From Clostridium scatologenes (lineage in GTDB: Bacteria; Bacillota; Clostridia; Clostridiales; Clostridiaceae): a stretch of DNA of 64,000 nucleotides. The position numbers and the translations under genes were made by a program. Below the pieces are notes generated by a model that searched no databases, was not told where the DNA came from, and saw only the letters and a list, made by a program, of their open reading frames with translations. This document shows, in pieces, positions 15,706-25,503 of the stretch. Each line of letters starts with the position of its first letter. The first letter of the stretch is position 1. The stretch lies in NCBI RefSeq assembly GCF_000968375.1, contig NZ_CP009933.1, positions 5,208,001 through 5,272,000 of the forward strand, in the 5' to 3' direction.

Positions 15706-18074
15706 TTTATTATAGTAGGTTTTTTTGGATTTACAATATTACTTCCATTGTTATTGGGGTCTGTGTTAGCATTAGGTGTATTAGTGTTTTCATTATTAGG
15801 TTCAGTACCATTATTAGTATTATTATTGTTGGTGCTATCTGTAGTATTATTATTTTTATTGCTATCCGTAGGTTTATTATTTGTGTTATTTTTATCTTTA
15901 TTATCATCATGATTAAAAAAAGGATTATTTTTAAAACCAGAGTGTGAATAATTACAATACTGTGAAGGCTCTGTACCTTGTATAAAGAATTCACTATAAG
16001 TTTTATTTCCTGTAGGATCACCATAACATGAAGATGTAGCTAATTTGCCAGAATCTTGACAAATGTTTGCAGTAGTAACTCCAGATGGCATTTGTATATC
16101 AGTTGCAGATAGATTTTCATGTGCCGGCTGCATTATAGCACTCCATATAGCAGCTGCCTTGTTACTTGAACCATTTTCACAAACAGAGGCATCATCATTA
16201 CCTATCCATACAGCAGCTGAATAGTAAGGAGTAAGTCCACAGAACCAAAAATTTTTATTATCTCCAGAAGTACCAGTTTTACCTCTTACAGGCATGCTTC
16301 CGAAATTAGCACTTGTACCTGTTCCTCCAGGACTTACAGGCCCTTTTAATAAGTCATACATTATATATGCGCTTTCTGGCGAAAGTACTTTTCTTGTTGA
16401 AGTTTTATTTTCTAAAATTGATTTACCATTTCTATCTAAAACCTTAGTGTAAAGTTTTGGAGCAGTATAATTACCATTGTTCCCAAAAACACCATAAGCT
16501 GCAGACATAGTTAATGGATTAGTACCACGGTGCAATTCTCCTAGAGATAAGGCAGCTATACTTGATTTATCATGAGAATCTAGGGTTAAACCAAATTTTT
16601 CAGCATATTCAATACCTGTTTTTAAACCAATTAAGTCTTCTAGCTTTACAGCTACTAAGTTTCTTGATTTAGCTATTGCAGTTCTTATAGTGATATTGCC
16701 CATAAATGATCTATCATCATCTTGTGGATTGTAAGGGTCTCCATTAGAACCATATTTTTGAGCAAGATCATTTGATAGTGGGGAATCATCTATAACAGTA
16801 GCTGCTGTGCTTTGCTTTGAATCAATACTAGGAGCATATACAGTTAAAGGCTTTATACTAGATCCAGAAGGTCTTAAATAATTATCAGAGGCAGCTCTAT
16901 TAAAAGATCTAGGAGGTTGATCGCCTCTTCCTCCAACAATTGCTTTTACTTCTCCAGAATGATAATCCATAACTACTGCTGCAGCTTGAGGTTGAGTTAT
17001 ACCGTTTTTATCTGAAGAAGCTCCAATTATGCTATCTGAATTTATAGCACTTACAGTGCTTGCTTGTATATCTCTATCCATTGAGGTATATATTTTTAAT
17101 CCACCATACATAAGAAGATGTTGAACTTCAGTATCAGTATAATGATACTGCTTTTTTAAATCTTTTTTAATTTGATCTATGGCTGGTAGAGTATACCACT
17201 CAAAATTAAGTTTGTTGCTAATTTGAGTTTGAGGTTGGAAAGCAAGCTTTTTATTGTTTAAATCGTTTATAGCATTATTAAATTGTTCTTCATTTATATA
17301 TCCATTTTCGTACATCTTTTTTAATACAGTTCCAGTTCTATTTAAGTAAACTGAAGGGTTTTTTTTCGCAGAAGTAGAAAAAGGATAGTACACAGAAGGA
17401 CTTTGGGGCATTCCTGCAATAAAAGCACATTCAACTAAACTTAAATCCTTTGATTTTTTGTTAAAATATTGTTCAGAAGCTGCTTCTACACCATATGCTC
17501 TTCCACCTAAATATATTGTGTTCATATAAGCTTCAAGTATTTGATCTTTACTTAATTCTTTTTCTAGTTGTATTGCTAAATACATCTCTTGAAGTTTCCT
17601 CTTAAAGGTTACTTCAGAGGATAAAAGTGTGTTTTTAAGTAATTGCTGAGTTATAGTAGAAGCTCCTTGTACTCCAGGTTGCCTTTTAATTTTATTTTTT
17701 ACATCTATAAGTGCTACCCCTGCTATTCTTTTTAAGTCTATGCCGCCATGTTTATAGAATCTTTCATCTTCTATACTTACAAAGGCATTTTTTAAATCTT
17801 GAGGTATGTCTTTATTCTTTATAACAGTTCTTTGTTCGTTTGTTACAACTACATCCATGAACTGATTTTTGCTGTCATATAAAATAGATGGTTCATTTAA
17901 AGTTAGAATTTGTTTTACATCTAATGGAGGAGCATTTTGTATTATAGCTAAAATTACTCCAAAACAGGCAACAGATGCTAATATAAATAAACTTAATACA
18001 GTAATCAGCGTAGTCTTAAAAGCATTTTTCGAACGAGTCTTTTTCGAAACAGCTTTTTTCGGCCTTTTGCTCAT
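15702..18074 (-). CDS. class A penicillin-binding protein (PBP1A-type transglycosylase/transpeptidase)
   Basis: Bifunctional peptidoglycan synthase of 790 residues. A basic N-terminus and one membrane segment (about 20-47) lead to the glycosyltransferase domain with catalytic Glu102 in EDERFYKHGG and QGASTITQQLLKN. The transpeptidase domain has the SxxK motif S405-S-I-K408 (RPSGSSIKP), SRN and KTGTS. The last 70 residues are an Asn/Thr/Asp-rich, low-complexity tail (encoded at about 15710-15920), common in clostridial PBPs and probably a wall-spanning spacer. The tail also produces spurious antisense frames. Monocistronic, convergent with sigF. Confidence 0.95.
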   Translation of the reverse strand: MSKRPKKAVSKKTRSKNAFKTTLITVLSLFILASVACFGVILAIIQNAPPLDVKQILTLNEPSILYDSKNQFMDVVVTNEQRTVIKNKDIPQDLKNAFVSIEDERFYKHGGIDLKRIAGVALIDVKNKIKRQPGVQGASTITQQLLKNTLLSSEVTFKRKLQEMYLAIQLEKELSKDQILEAYMNTIYLGGRAYGVEAASEQYFNKKSKDLSLVECAFIAGMPQSPSVYYPFSTSAKKNPSVYLNRTGTVLKKMYENGYINEEQFNNAINDLNNKKLAFQPQTQISNKLNFEWYTLPAIDQIKKDLKKQYHYTDTEVQHLLMYGGLKIYTSMDRDIQASTVSAINSDSIIGASSDKNGITQPQAAAVVMDYHSGEVKAIVGGRGDQPPRSFNRAASDNYLRPSGSSIKPLTVYAPSIDSKQSTAATVIDDSPLSNDLAQKYGSNGDPYNPQDDDRSFMGNITIRTAIAKSRNLVAVKLEDLIGLKTGIEYAEKFGLTLDSHDKSSIAALSLGELHRGTNPLTMSAAYGVFGNNGNYTAPKLYTKVLDRNGKSILENKTSTRKVLSPESAYIMYDLLKGPVSPGGTGTSANFGSMPVRGKTGTSGDNKNFWFCGLTPYYSAAVWIGNDDASVCENGSSNKAAAIWSAIMQPAHENLSATDIQMPSGVTTANICQDSGKLATSSCYGDPTGNKTYSEFFIQGTEPSQYCNYSHSGFKNNPFFNHDDNKDKNNTNNKPTDSNKNNNTTDSTNNNNTNNGTEPNNENTNTPNANTDPNNNGSNIVNPKKPTIIN

Positions 18075-18511
18075 AGTTGTCCTCCTTAATTCTTAGTTTT
18101 GAAATTAATAATTTTAAATTATTATAACATAAATTAAAATATTAATGAAATATAACTTTAGTTTAGAAAAAAAATACATTTAAGTGATTTTTAGACTCAG
18201 ATGGAGTTTAATTAAAATGAATATTTCTCTACATATGAGTCAATGAAACTATGCAAGTTATATATTATACTTTTTTTAATAATTATACTAGGTATTATGT
18301 AAATAATATTGTTAACAAATTGATAATACAAATATATTAATTATGTAAGAATATAATGGTGGAGATTATAGTTATGATAAAGAAAGAGGTGTTGAAAAAT
18401 AAGTACCTACTTTTGAGATAATAATTTATGAAATTATAGATGTTATTAATTTGCGATTAGATAATATAAGTTTTAAACTTATAAATAATGAATAGATATG
18501 ATATAAACATA
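18075..18511. other. long AT-rich intergenic region upstream of the PBP gene
   Basis: Contains the PBP ribosome site and presumably its promoter. A 15-codon frame (ATG near 18376, preceded by GGTGGAG) encodes MIKKEVLKNKYLLLR; this is too short to call. Nothing else is recognisable. Confidence 0.4.
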
Positions 18512-18653
18512 TTTTTTAGTTAAGAGTTAAGAAAACTTTGATTTATGATAAAATAAAAATAAAATTCACATTAGCGAATTTTTTGTTCATTATTTTTAAA
18601 ATTATTAATGATAAATAATTTGATCTATTAATTCTTAACTCTTAATTAAAAAA
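18512..18653. mobile_element. MITE-like element with 22-bp terminal inverted repeats
   Basis: The ends 18512-18533 and 18632-18653 are inverted copies differing at one position (core TTAAGAGTTAAGAA). The 98 bp between them are very AT-rich and have no coding potential. The size, non-coding interior and inverted ends fit a miniature inverted-repeat element. I could not see a clear target duplication, so a very long hairpin near the hpt 3' end is an alternative reading. Confidence 0.5.
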
Positions 18654-18682
18654 GAAAATTCAGATCTTAAATTACAAAACTT

Positions 18683-19204
18683 TTATTCCCAATTGAATAC
18701 ATATGGAATATTTCTGTAATAGTCTCCATAATTTAATCCATAACCTGCTACAAATACATCAGGAATTTCAAAACAGCAAAAATCAGGTTTTAATTCTAAT
18801 TTTCTTCTTTCAGGTTTATCTAAAAGAACACAACATTTAACGCTGGCAGCACCTAAAGCTTTTATATGCCCTATTACGAAATCCATTGTTATACCTGTAT
18901 CAATTATATCATCTACAATAAGGACATCACAGCCTTTAATATCATCTTGGATGTCATTTACAACTTTTACACAGCCAGAAGAAACTTCAGAATGGCCATA
19001 GCTTGAAGTTGTCATAAAGCCTATTTTTGTAGGAAGATCTATTTCTCTTACTATATCTGCAGCGAATATAAAACTTCCTCTTAAAAGTGATAAAACATAA
19101 AGATTCTTATCTTTATATTCTTTAGTTATATCTTTACCTAATTCATGTATCCTGTCAGCTATTTTTTCTTTACTGATTAGTATTTTTTTAATTTTGTCTT
19201 CCAT
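18683..19204 (-). CDS. hpt: hypoxanthine phosphoribosyltransferase
   Basis: Purine salvage enzyme of 173 residues converting hypoxanthine or guanine plus PRPP to IMP or GMP. The PRPP-binding signature VLIVDDIIDTGITMDFV and the LRGSFIFAADIVREI and KPDFCCFEIPDVFVAGYGLN segments are typical. GGAGG precedes the ATG. In many Firmicutes hpt sits beside tilS and ftsH; here it is alone. Confidence 0.95.
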   Translation of the reverse strand: MEDKIKKILISKEKIADRIHELGKDITKEYKDKNLYVLSLLRGSFIFAADIVREIDLPTKIGFMTTSSYGHSEVSSGCVKVVNDIQDDIKGCDVLIVDDIIDTGITMDFVIGHIKALGAASVKCCVLLDKPERRKLELKPDFCCFEIPDVFVAGYGLNYGDYYRNIPYVFNWE

Positions 19205-19435
19205 TATGATCCTCCAACCCTATACATATTTACAACGTTGATTTTATAGTATAAAATTATATGAAAGTTGTCAAGTATACACTTATATTGCTAAAATTCG
19301 TAATTTAAAAATTATACAATGGTAATGTGCTTTTATTATGAATTACAGCTGTATTATTAGAGTTAAGTGAAAGAAATGATAATTAAAGGATAAGTTTATA
19401 ATTTGTAGAAATAATAATATTATGGAGTGATGAAT

Positions 19436-21214
19436 ATGATATATGGAAATATAGAAGGCATTAAAAGTTCTATATTAGTAAGATTAGAAAAAGTTTATGA
19501 AATGAAAATGCCTAAGGATAGTGTTTGTACTGAAGAATTAATAAAATTATTATGTGATGTTACAACATATCTTAACAGAGAAGTTAGTGTAGGGATAAAC
19601 AGAAAAGGAGTAGTTATAAGTGTGGCTATAGGTGACAGCAGTACTGTAGAAATTCCTGAAATAGATATAAAAGAGAGAAAGTTATCACAAGTTAGAATAA
19701 TACACACTCATCCAAATGGTAATTCAAGACTTTCAGCCATAGATATATCTGCTCTCATAAAGCTTAAATTGGATTGTATTGTTGCCATTGGAGTTGATGA
19801 TAATACATATACAGATATGACTTTAGGATTTTGTGGTATAGAAAATGATTTATTTGTAGCAGAATCAACAAAACCTCTTAGCATAGATAATGGAATTAAA
19901 TTTAATATATTAGATAGAATAAAATATATTGAAGATATAATAAAGGATGAAAATATAATAGATGATGATAGTGAAAGAGCTATTTTGGTTGGAGTGGAAA
20001 GTGAAGAAAGTATAGATGAGCTTGAAGAACTTGCTAAAGCATGTAATGTAAAAGTTGTTCATAAAGTTCTACAAAAAAGAAATGTAATTGATAGTGCTTT
20101 TTATGTAGGTAAGGGAAAGGTTGATGAAATAGCACTTTTAAGGCAGGGATATTCTGCTAATGTTATCATTTTTGATGATGAACTTTCGGCTTCACAGGTA
20201 AGAAATTTAGAAGAAAATATAGGAGCAAAGGTCATAGATAGAACAACGTTGATACTTGAAATTTTTGCGACTAGAGCAAGAAGTAGAGAAGCAAAAATAC
20301 AAGTAGAACTTGCTCAATTGAAATATAGATTACCAAGGTTATCGGGGCTTGGAACAGTACTTTCTAGAACAGGTGGAGGTATAGGAACTAAAGGTCCAGG
20401 AGAGAAAAAGCTTGAGACAGATAAAAGACATATAAGAGAAAAAATATATGATTTGATTAAAGAATTAAAGAAAATAAAGCAAGTAAGAGAAACACAAAGA
20501 GAAAGAAGAAATGAATTACCAAAGGTTTCTTTAGTTGGATATACAAATGCAGGAAAATCTACTTTAAGAAACAAGTTGTGTGAAATTGCCATACCTAAGG
20601 AGGCTATTCATAAGGAAAAGGTTTTTGAAGCGGATATGCTTTTTGCAACATTAGATATAACTACTAGAGCTATAGAACTTTCAGATAGTAGAATAATTAC
20701 AGTAACAGATACAGTTGGGTTTATCAGAAAACTTCCTCATGATTTGGTAGAGGCATTCAAATCTACGCTGGAAGAAGTTATTTATTCAGACTTGCTTTTA
20801 CATGTAGTGGACATATCTTCAGGTTATGTAGAAGAACAAATAGATGCAGTAAATAACGTTCTTGAGCAATTAGGAGTAAATAACAAGCCTATGATGTTAG
20901 TGCTAAATAAGATTGATAAAGCACCCGAGGAGAGAATAGAAGAAATAAAAGAGAAATATAATAAAATAGAAACTGTATGTATTTCTGCAAAGCAAGAGTA
21001 TAATTTGGACGTATTACTTAAGGAAGTAAGCAAATTTTTACCATATACGTTAAAAGAAACAGAATACCTTATACCTTATACAGAGCAGGCTATGGTAGCA
21101 TTTTTACATAGAAATTCAAAGGTTAAGAATGAAGAATATAGGGAAGATGGAACGTATATATGTGCTTTAACAGATGATGAAGTTTATAATAGATGTGAAA
21201 AATATATGATTTAA
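19436..21214 (+). CDS. hflX: ribosome-associated GTPase HflX with an N-terminal JAMM-like domain
   Basis: The C-terminal two thirds are classical HflX: a nucleotide-binding N-domain (NVIIFDDELSASQVRNLEE, ARSREAKIQVELAQLKYRLPRL, GGGIGTKGPGEKKLE) and the GTPase domain with GYTNAGKST (from residue 368), DTVGFIRKLPHDLVEAFKSTLEE and LNKIDK. HflX splits stalled ribosomes. The first 170 residues are extra. Residues 90-103 read HTHPNGNSRLSAID, an exact H-x-H-x7-S-x2-D JAMM/MPN metal-binding pattern. I start at the ATG 19436, eight bases after GGAG; GTG 19427 and ATG 19430 are too close. Confidence 0.92.
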   Translation: MIYGNIEGIKSSILVRLEKVYEMKMPKDSVCTEELIKLLCDVTTYLNREVSVGINRKGVVISVAIGDSSTVEIPEIDIKERKLSQVRIIHTHPNGNSRLSAIDISALIKLKLDCIVAIGVDDNTYTDMTLGFCGIENDLFVAESTKPLSIDNGIKFNILDRIKYIEDIIKDENIIDDDSERAILVGVESEESIDELEELAKACNVKVVHKVLQKRNVIDSAFYVGKGKVDEIALLRQGYSANVIIFDDELSASQVRNLEENIGAKVIDRTTLILEIFATRARSREAKIQVELAQLKYRLPRLSGLGTVLSRTGGGIGTKGPGEKKLETDKRHIREKIYDLIKELKKIKQVRETQRERRNELPKVSLVGYTNAGKSTLRNKLCEIAIPKEAIHKEKVFEADMLFATLDITTRAIELSDSRIITVTDTVGFIRKLPHDLVEAFKSTLEEVIYSDLLLHVVDISSGYVEEQIDAVNNVLEQLGVNNKPMMLVLNKIDKAPEERIEEIKEKYNKIETVCISAKQEYNLDVLLKEVSKFLPYTLKETEYLIPYTEQAMVAFLHRNSKVKNEEYREDGTYICALTDDEVYNRCEKYMI

Positions 21215-21247
21215 ATAAAAATATATTAATATGGAGAGTGAAAGTTA

Positions 21248-21469
21248 TTGGAGAAGGTATGTCCTATATGTAATGGATTAAGTATGATAAATTTACAATG
21301 TGAAAAATGTAAGGGTACCATGAAAGATATGGGAAGAGTACAAGAATATACAGATTCTTATGCATGCCAGTTGGAGATAAATGATGCAGTTGATTATTGT
21401 ATGCATTTATTTAAATGTATACAATGCAATAGTATAAAAAGAATAAAAATTTCTAAAATTAATCTATAA
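21248..21469 (+). CDS. small zinc-finger protein
   Basis: 73 residues with CPIC at residues 5-8 and CEKC at 18-21, plus CIQC near the C-terminus, so it probably binds one or two zinc ions. TTG start after a GGAGAGTGA-type site. Located 33 bp after hflX and likely in the same transcript. Function unknown. Confidence 0.65.
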   Translation: MEKVCPICNGLSMINLQCEKCKGTMKDMGRVQEYTDSYACQLEINDAVDYCMHLFKCIQCNSIKRIKISKINL

Positions 21470-21619
21470 ATATTGAAACAAATTATTCAGAAACGTTTTC
21501 TGGTATTGTAATTATACTGAAATTTATTATATAATAAGAAAAAAATTAAATTTTTATTAAATTCTCATTTAATTAACTTTTTTGATTTTACTAATTTTTA
21601 AAGGGGTGTTATATATCAA

Positions 21620-22516
21620 ATGGAAAAAAGTATTTTACAATATCAGAAAGCATTTAATAATATAATCGAGAGATTAAAATCAAATGATTCAGCACTTGCA
21701 GTTATGGTATTTGGAAGTATGGTTACTGGTGACTTATGGGATGAATCCGATATAGATCTTTTTGTCATATTAGACAAAAAACATCCGGATATAGAAAATA
21801 TATATACAGAAGAAAAAGAAGTTCCAGTGCATATTAAATTAATGAGTAAAAGTAAGTTTCTGCAAATATGTGAAGAGGATTTGAAAGGTGGATTTATACA
21901 CAGAATACTTGCTTCATCCAGACTTGTATTTTCTAAAGATATACAAATTACTACTAAATACGACAATGGAAGATACTATCCTGATTTAGATAGAGAAATA
22001 TGGAATATGGTATATTTGGGGAATGTACTAAAAAGTTTAGGTGTATGCAAAAAGTATTTGCACAATGATAGTATATACACAGCATATATTGCTGCTGTTC
22101 GCTGTGTGGAAGAATATGCAAAACTTTATGTAAATTTTTCAGGCTATATGATAAGTAAAGATGCAGTTACTATGGCTATTAATTTAAATGAGGATTTTAA
22201 TAAATGCGTGGATCAGTTATTTTTTCATGAATCTAATAAAGAAGAAACTATAAAGTATATTTTAGACTATCTACAAAAGAATATAGATGGTTCTATAAGA
22301 AATTTGAGTAATGTATTACTAAATTACATGCGAGAAAAAGATAGTTTCTTAAGCGCTGAAAACATAAAGAATGATAAATTATTTTATAATTATGAAATAA
22401 ATATGGAAGAAATATTAGATAAACTTTGGAGAAAAAAATTAATAAAAAGAGAGAATAGAGATTATAAAAGCGAAAAAGGAGAAATTTTATTTAAGGAAAA
22501 TGTATACTTTATATAA
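21620..22516 (+). CDS. nucleotidyltransferase-domain protein with helical C-terminal region
   Basis: Residues about 25-50 (ALAVMVFGSMVTGDLWDESDIDLFVIL) hold the GS-x10-D-x-D pattern of pol-beta-superfamily minimal nucleotidyltransferases. Residues about 135-240 are helical (AYIAAVRCVEEYAKLYVN) and may be a HEPN-like domain. The arrangement recalls aminoglycoside adenylyltransferase-like or MNT-HEPN proteins. Substrate unknown. Own transcript ending at the terminator 22540-22587. Confidence 0.7.
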   Translation: MEKSILQYQKAFNNIIERLKSNDSALAVMVFGSMVTGDLWDESDIDLFVILDKKHPDIENIYTEEKEVPVHIKLMSKSKFLQICEEDLKGGFIHRILASSRLVFSKDIQITTKYDNGRYYPDLDREIWNMVYLGNVLKSLGVCKKYLHNDSIYTAYIAAVRCVEEYAKLYVNFSGYMISKDAVTMAINLNEDFNKCVDQLFFHESNKEETIKYILDYLQKNIDGSIRNLSNVLLNYMREKDSFLSAENIKNDKLFYNYEINMEEILDKLWRKKLIKRENRDYKSEKGEILFKENVYFI

Positions 22517-22539
22517 AATTTTATTATTAGAGAATGCAT

Positions 22540-22587
22540 AAACGAACTTAAGTTTTAGGTAAAGAGAAATTTAAGTTCGTTTATTTT
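22540..22587 (+). terminator. intrinsic terminator
   Basis: AAACGAACTTAA (22540-22551) and TTAAGTTCGTTT (22571-22582) form a perfect 12-bp stem followed by ATTTTT. Confidence 0.9.
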
Positions 22588-22618
22588 TCATTATATGAAA
22601 TTATAAGGAAGTGTCATT

Positions 22619-24022
22619 ATGGATAAGTATTTTGTAAGCATGCAGGGAGAAATTCCTAAATATATAACTATTACTAAACATATAAAAAGATTAATTGATA
22701 TAAATAAAATTGAAGATGGGGAAAAGCTGCCTTCAATAAGATCCTTATCAGAATTTCTAAATGTTAATAATGTAACAATAGTAAATGCATACAAAAGGCT
22801 ACAAAACGAAGGATATGCTGTACAGAAAATGGGAAGTGGAACTTATGCTAAAAAGAAAGATATAACTAAGAATTTTAAAAAGGAATATTCTGAAGCTTTA
22901 AAAAAAATATCTGGAAAAATGGTAAAGGAATATGTAGATTTTACTGGTGAAACCCCAAGTAATGATTTTTTTCCAGTACAATCCTTTAAGGATGTATTAA
23001 ATGAAGTATTAGATAGAGATGGTGCTGAAGCACTTATATATCAAGAAGCGCTAGGATATGAAGGATTAAGAAAAAGTATAAGCGAAGTTTTCTGGAATAA
23101 AAAAATTAAAAGTGATGATATACTTATAGTATCAGGAGCTCAACAGGGTATAGATATAGTGTCTAAGGCACTTATAAACACCAATGATAATGTTATAGTT
23201 GAAAAGCCTACATATAGTGGTGCTTTATCCGTTTTTAAGTGGAGAAGAGCCAATATATATGAAGTTCCTATAGGAAAAGATGGAATAGATGTAGATAAAT
23301 TTGAAAAAATATTGAAAAAGAATAATATTAAGTGTTTTTACACTATGAGTTATTTTCAAAATCCAACAGGAATGAGTTATAGTATAGAAAAAAAACAACA
23401 AATTTTAAATTTAGCAGAGATTTATGACTTTTACATTATAGAAGACGATTATTTAGCAGAATTAATTTATGATCATAGTATAAAATATAAGAGCTTTAAA
23501 AGCTTGGATAAGAATGATAGGGTAATATATATAAAAAGTTTTTCAAAAATATTTTTACCAGGTATAAGAATAGGATATTTGATACCGCCTATGAAATTTA
23601 AAGAGAGTATTGAAAACTCAAAAATAAATACAGATATATCCACATCTAGTCTTATGCAAAGAGCTTTAGATTTATATATAAAAAAGGGATTGTGGAAAGA
23701 TTATATGAATAATTTAAATCACATATATAAAAATAGATATTTATTGATGGAGGATTGTATAAAATCACACTTGGAAAATAAAGTGGATTTTATAAGTCCA
23801 GGGGGAGGTCTTAACTTCTACTTGAGAATAAAAGATTCTATATATGTTGATTCTATTGAATTGTTTAGAAAAACTAAAGATAGAAAAGTGTTAATTACTC
23901 CAGGTACTTTGTTTTATAAAAGTCCTTCAGAAGGTAAAAAGTATTTTAGAATTAGTTTTTCACAAACGGATGAGGAAGCTATGAAAAAAGGTCTAAGCAT
24001 AATAAATGAATTGCTAGAATAA
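22619..24022 (+). CDS. MocR/PdxR-type regulator (GntR HTH fused to aminotransferase fold)
   Basis: A 467-residue regulator. Residues about 10-75 form a GntR winged helix (KLPSIRSLSEFLNVNNVTIVNAYKRLQNEGY). The rest is a fold-type I PLP domain with GAQQGIDIV, NPTGMSYS, the EDDYLAEL aspartate and the PLP lysine segment SFSKIFLPGIRIGYL. Such proteins sense PLP or amino compounds and control nearby metabolic genes, but no obvious target is adjacent. GGAAG lies before the ATG. It may be the first gene of a run with the HEAT protein and yigZ. Confidence 0.9.
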   Translation: MDKYFVSMQGEIPKYITITKHIKRLIDINKIEDGEKLPSIRSLSEFLNVNNVTIVNAYKRLQNEGYAVQKMGSGTYAKKKDITKNFKKEYSEALKKISGKMVKEYVDFTGETPSNDFFPVQSFKDVLNEVLDRDGAEALIYQEALGYEGLRKSISEVFWNKKIKSDDILIVSGAQQGIDIVSKALINTNDNVIVEKPTYSGALSVFKWRRANIYEVPIGKDGIDVDKFEKILKKNNIKCFYTMSYFQNPTGMSYSIEKKQQILNLAEIYDFYIIEDDYLAELIYDHSIKYKSFKSLDKNDRVIYIKSFSKIFLPGIRIGYLIPPMKFKESIENSKINTDISTSSLMQRALDLYIKKGLWKDYMNNLNHIYKNRYLLMEDCIKSHLENKVDFISPGGGLNFYLRIKDSIYVDSIELFRKTKDRKVLITPGTLFYKSPSEGKKYFRISFSQTDEEAMKKGLSIINELLE

Positions 24023-24039
24023 CAAAGGAGAGTATTATC

Positions 24040-24717
24040 ATGAAAAAGGGTATGATTAATATAGAGTGGTCTAAAATTAACTCATATACAGAAGAGGATA
24101 TAACTTACTTTTTGTTTTTAGAGGGTAAATCCATTGAATGTTTATGCAAAATAAGAAGTTTATCTAAAGAAATAGTTCAAAAACACATATTAGATGGTAA
24201 AATTAAATATGGAATACTAGCTAAAAGTGATAATGAGAAGGAGCTTTTTAAAACTATATCAACATCTGGAAAGTTGGATAAAATAGAAGTTTTAAAAGGA
24301 TTAAGTGAAGAAAATAAAAGTAAAATTATAGATTATATAAGATGTGATTATGCAGATATGAAGACTAAGGATAAGGAAAATGCTGTTTGGATTCTTGGAG
24401 AAATCGGAGATAATAAAGTACTAGATATTTTAATTAAAGCTTCTGTTCATAATCATGTGAATGTAAGAAGAATGGCAGTTTCTGCTGTAGGTAAGATAGG
24501 GGATAAGGCTGGTGAAAATATACTAATACGAAAATTAGAAGACGAAAATCCACAAGTGGTTATGTATGCCATAAAATCATTAATTAAAATTAAAAGTGAA
24601 AAGGCATTAAGTAAAATTAAAGAAATTTGTAAAAGTTCAGAAAAAGATTATGTGAAAAGGGCATCAGAAGAATATATTAAAATATTAGAAGAAGATGGTT
24701 TGCAAGTTAAGGAGTGA
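24040..24717 (+). CDS. HEAT-repeat protein
   Basis: 225 residues. Two clear HEAT/PBS-lyase-type helical repeats cover residues about 115-190 (NAVWILGEIGDNKVLDILIKA, RRMAVSAVGKIGDKAGENIL, NPQVVMYAIKSLIKIKSEKAL). The N-terminal half is not recognised. Probably a protein-binding scaffold. It starts 18 bp after the MocR gene and its stop TGA lies immediately before the yigZ start region. Confidence 0.75.
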   Translation: MKKGMINIEWSKINSYTEEDITYFLFLEGKSIECLCKIRSLSKEIVQKHILDGKIKYGILAKSDNEKELFKTISTSGKLDKIEVLKGLSEENKSKIIDYIRCDYADMKTKDKENAVWILGEIGDNKVLDILIKASVHNHVNVRRMAVSAVGKIGDKAGENILIRKLEDENPQVVMYAIKSLIKIKSEKALSKIKEICKSSEKDYVKRASEEYIKILEEDGLQVKE

Positions 24718-24723
24718 TTGGGA

Positions 24724-25377
24724 GTGGGTTATTTTACTATAAAGGACGAAATAAGCACACAGTTTGAGGAAAAAAAATCTGTTTTTATAGGTCATATAAA
24801 AAGGATATATGAAGAAGAAGAAGCAAAAAAATTTATAGAAAAAATAAGAAGTGAACAGAAAGAAGCAAGACATAATGTATATGCTTATGTTATTGGAGAA
24901 AACATGGGCATACAAAGATATAGTGATGATGGAGAACCTCAGGGAACAGGAGGAATTCCAGTTTTAGAGGTTATAAAGAAAAATGAAATAACAGATGTAG
25001 TCATAGTGGTTACTAGATATTTTGGAGGAATACTTTTAGGAAAGGGAGGACTTGTAAGAGCATATTCAAAGGCTGCTGCGATGGCAGTAGATGAAGGTAG
25101 TATAGTTGAAAAGGTTAAGGGATCTATATTGGAGATATTTATAGAATATGATATGCTTGGAAAAGTTCAATACTTATTTGAACAAAATTTGTGGCATATA
25201 GAAAATGTAGAGTATACAGATAAGGTGAAAATAATAATGTATTGTGATGTTTCAAAATTAAAGACAGTAGAATCTTCTGTTATAGAAGTTACTAATGGTA
25301 AATGCGAAGTTGTAATAGGAGATGAAAGCTACTACTTTAAGAAAGACAATAGATTGTTTCAAGAAGAGGATATTTAA
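24724..25377 (+). CDS. yigZ: YigZ/IMPACT family protein
   Basis: About 217 residues. The N-terminal UPF0029 domain has KKSVFIGHIKRI, ARHNVYAYVIG, DDGEPQGTGGIPVLEVI and VVVTRYFGGILLGKGGLVRAYS, the best conserved text of the family. The C-terminal ferredoxin-like domain follows. Bacterial YigZ has no settled role. I prefer the GTG at 24724, nine bases after AAGGAG, over the TTG at 24718. Confidence 0.9.
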   Translation: MGYFTIKDEISTQFEEKKSVFIGHIKRIYEEEEAKKFIEKIRSEQKEARHNVYAYVIGENMGIQRYSDDGEPQGTGGIPVLEVIKKNEITDVVIVVTRYFGGILLGKGGLVRAYSKAAAMAVDEGSIVEKVKGSILEIFIEYDMLGKVQYLFEQNLWHIENVEYTDKVKIIMYCDVSKLKTVESSVIEVTNGKCEVVIGDESYYFKKDNRLFQEEDI

Positions 25378-25503
25378 GTTTGAATTTATAAGTCCTTGTA
25401 TGATATAATGTTTTAGGTATTTTATAAATCAAACTTAAAATATTTAGTATGTGATTTTAGTAATAATTTAAAATAATATATAACCAGTTAGGGGGAAATA
25501 AAT

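Noticed and set aside
15633..16024. Ile-rich frames antisense to or overlapping the PBP C-terminus
   Set aside because: Produced by the low-complexity Asn/Thr repeat tail of the penicillin-binding protein; no start signals.
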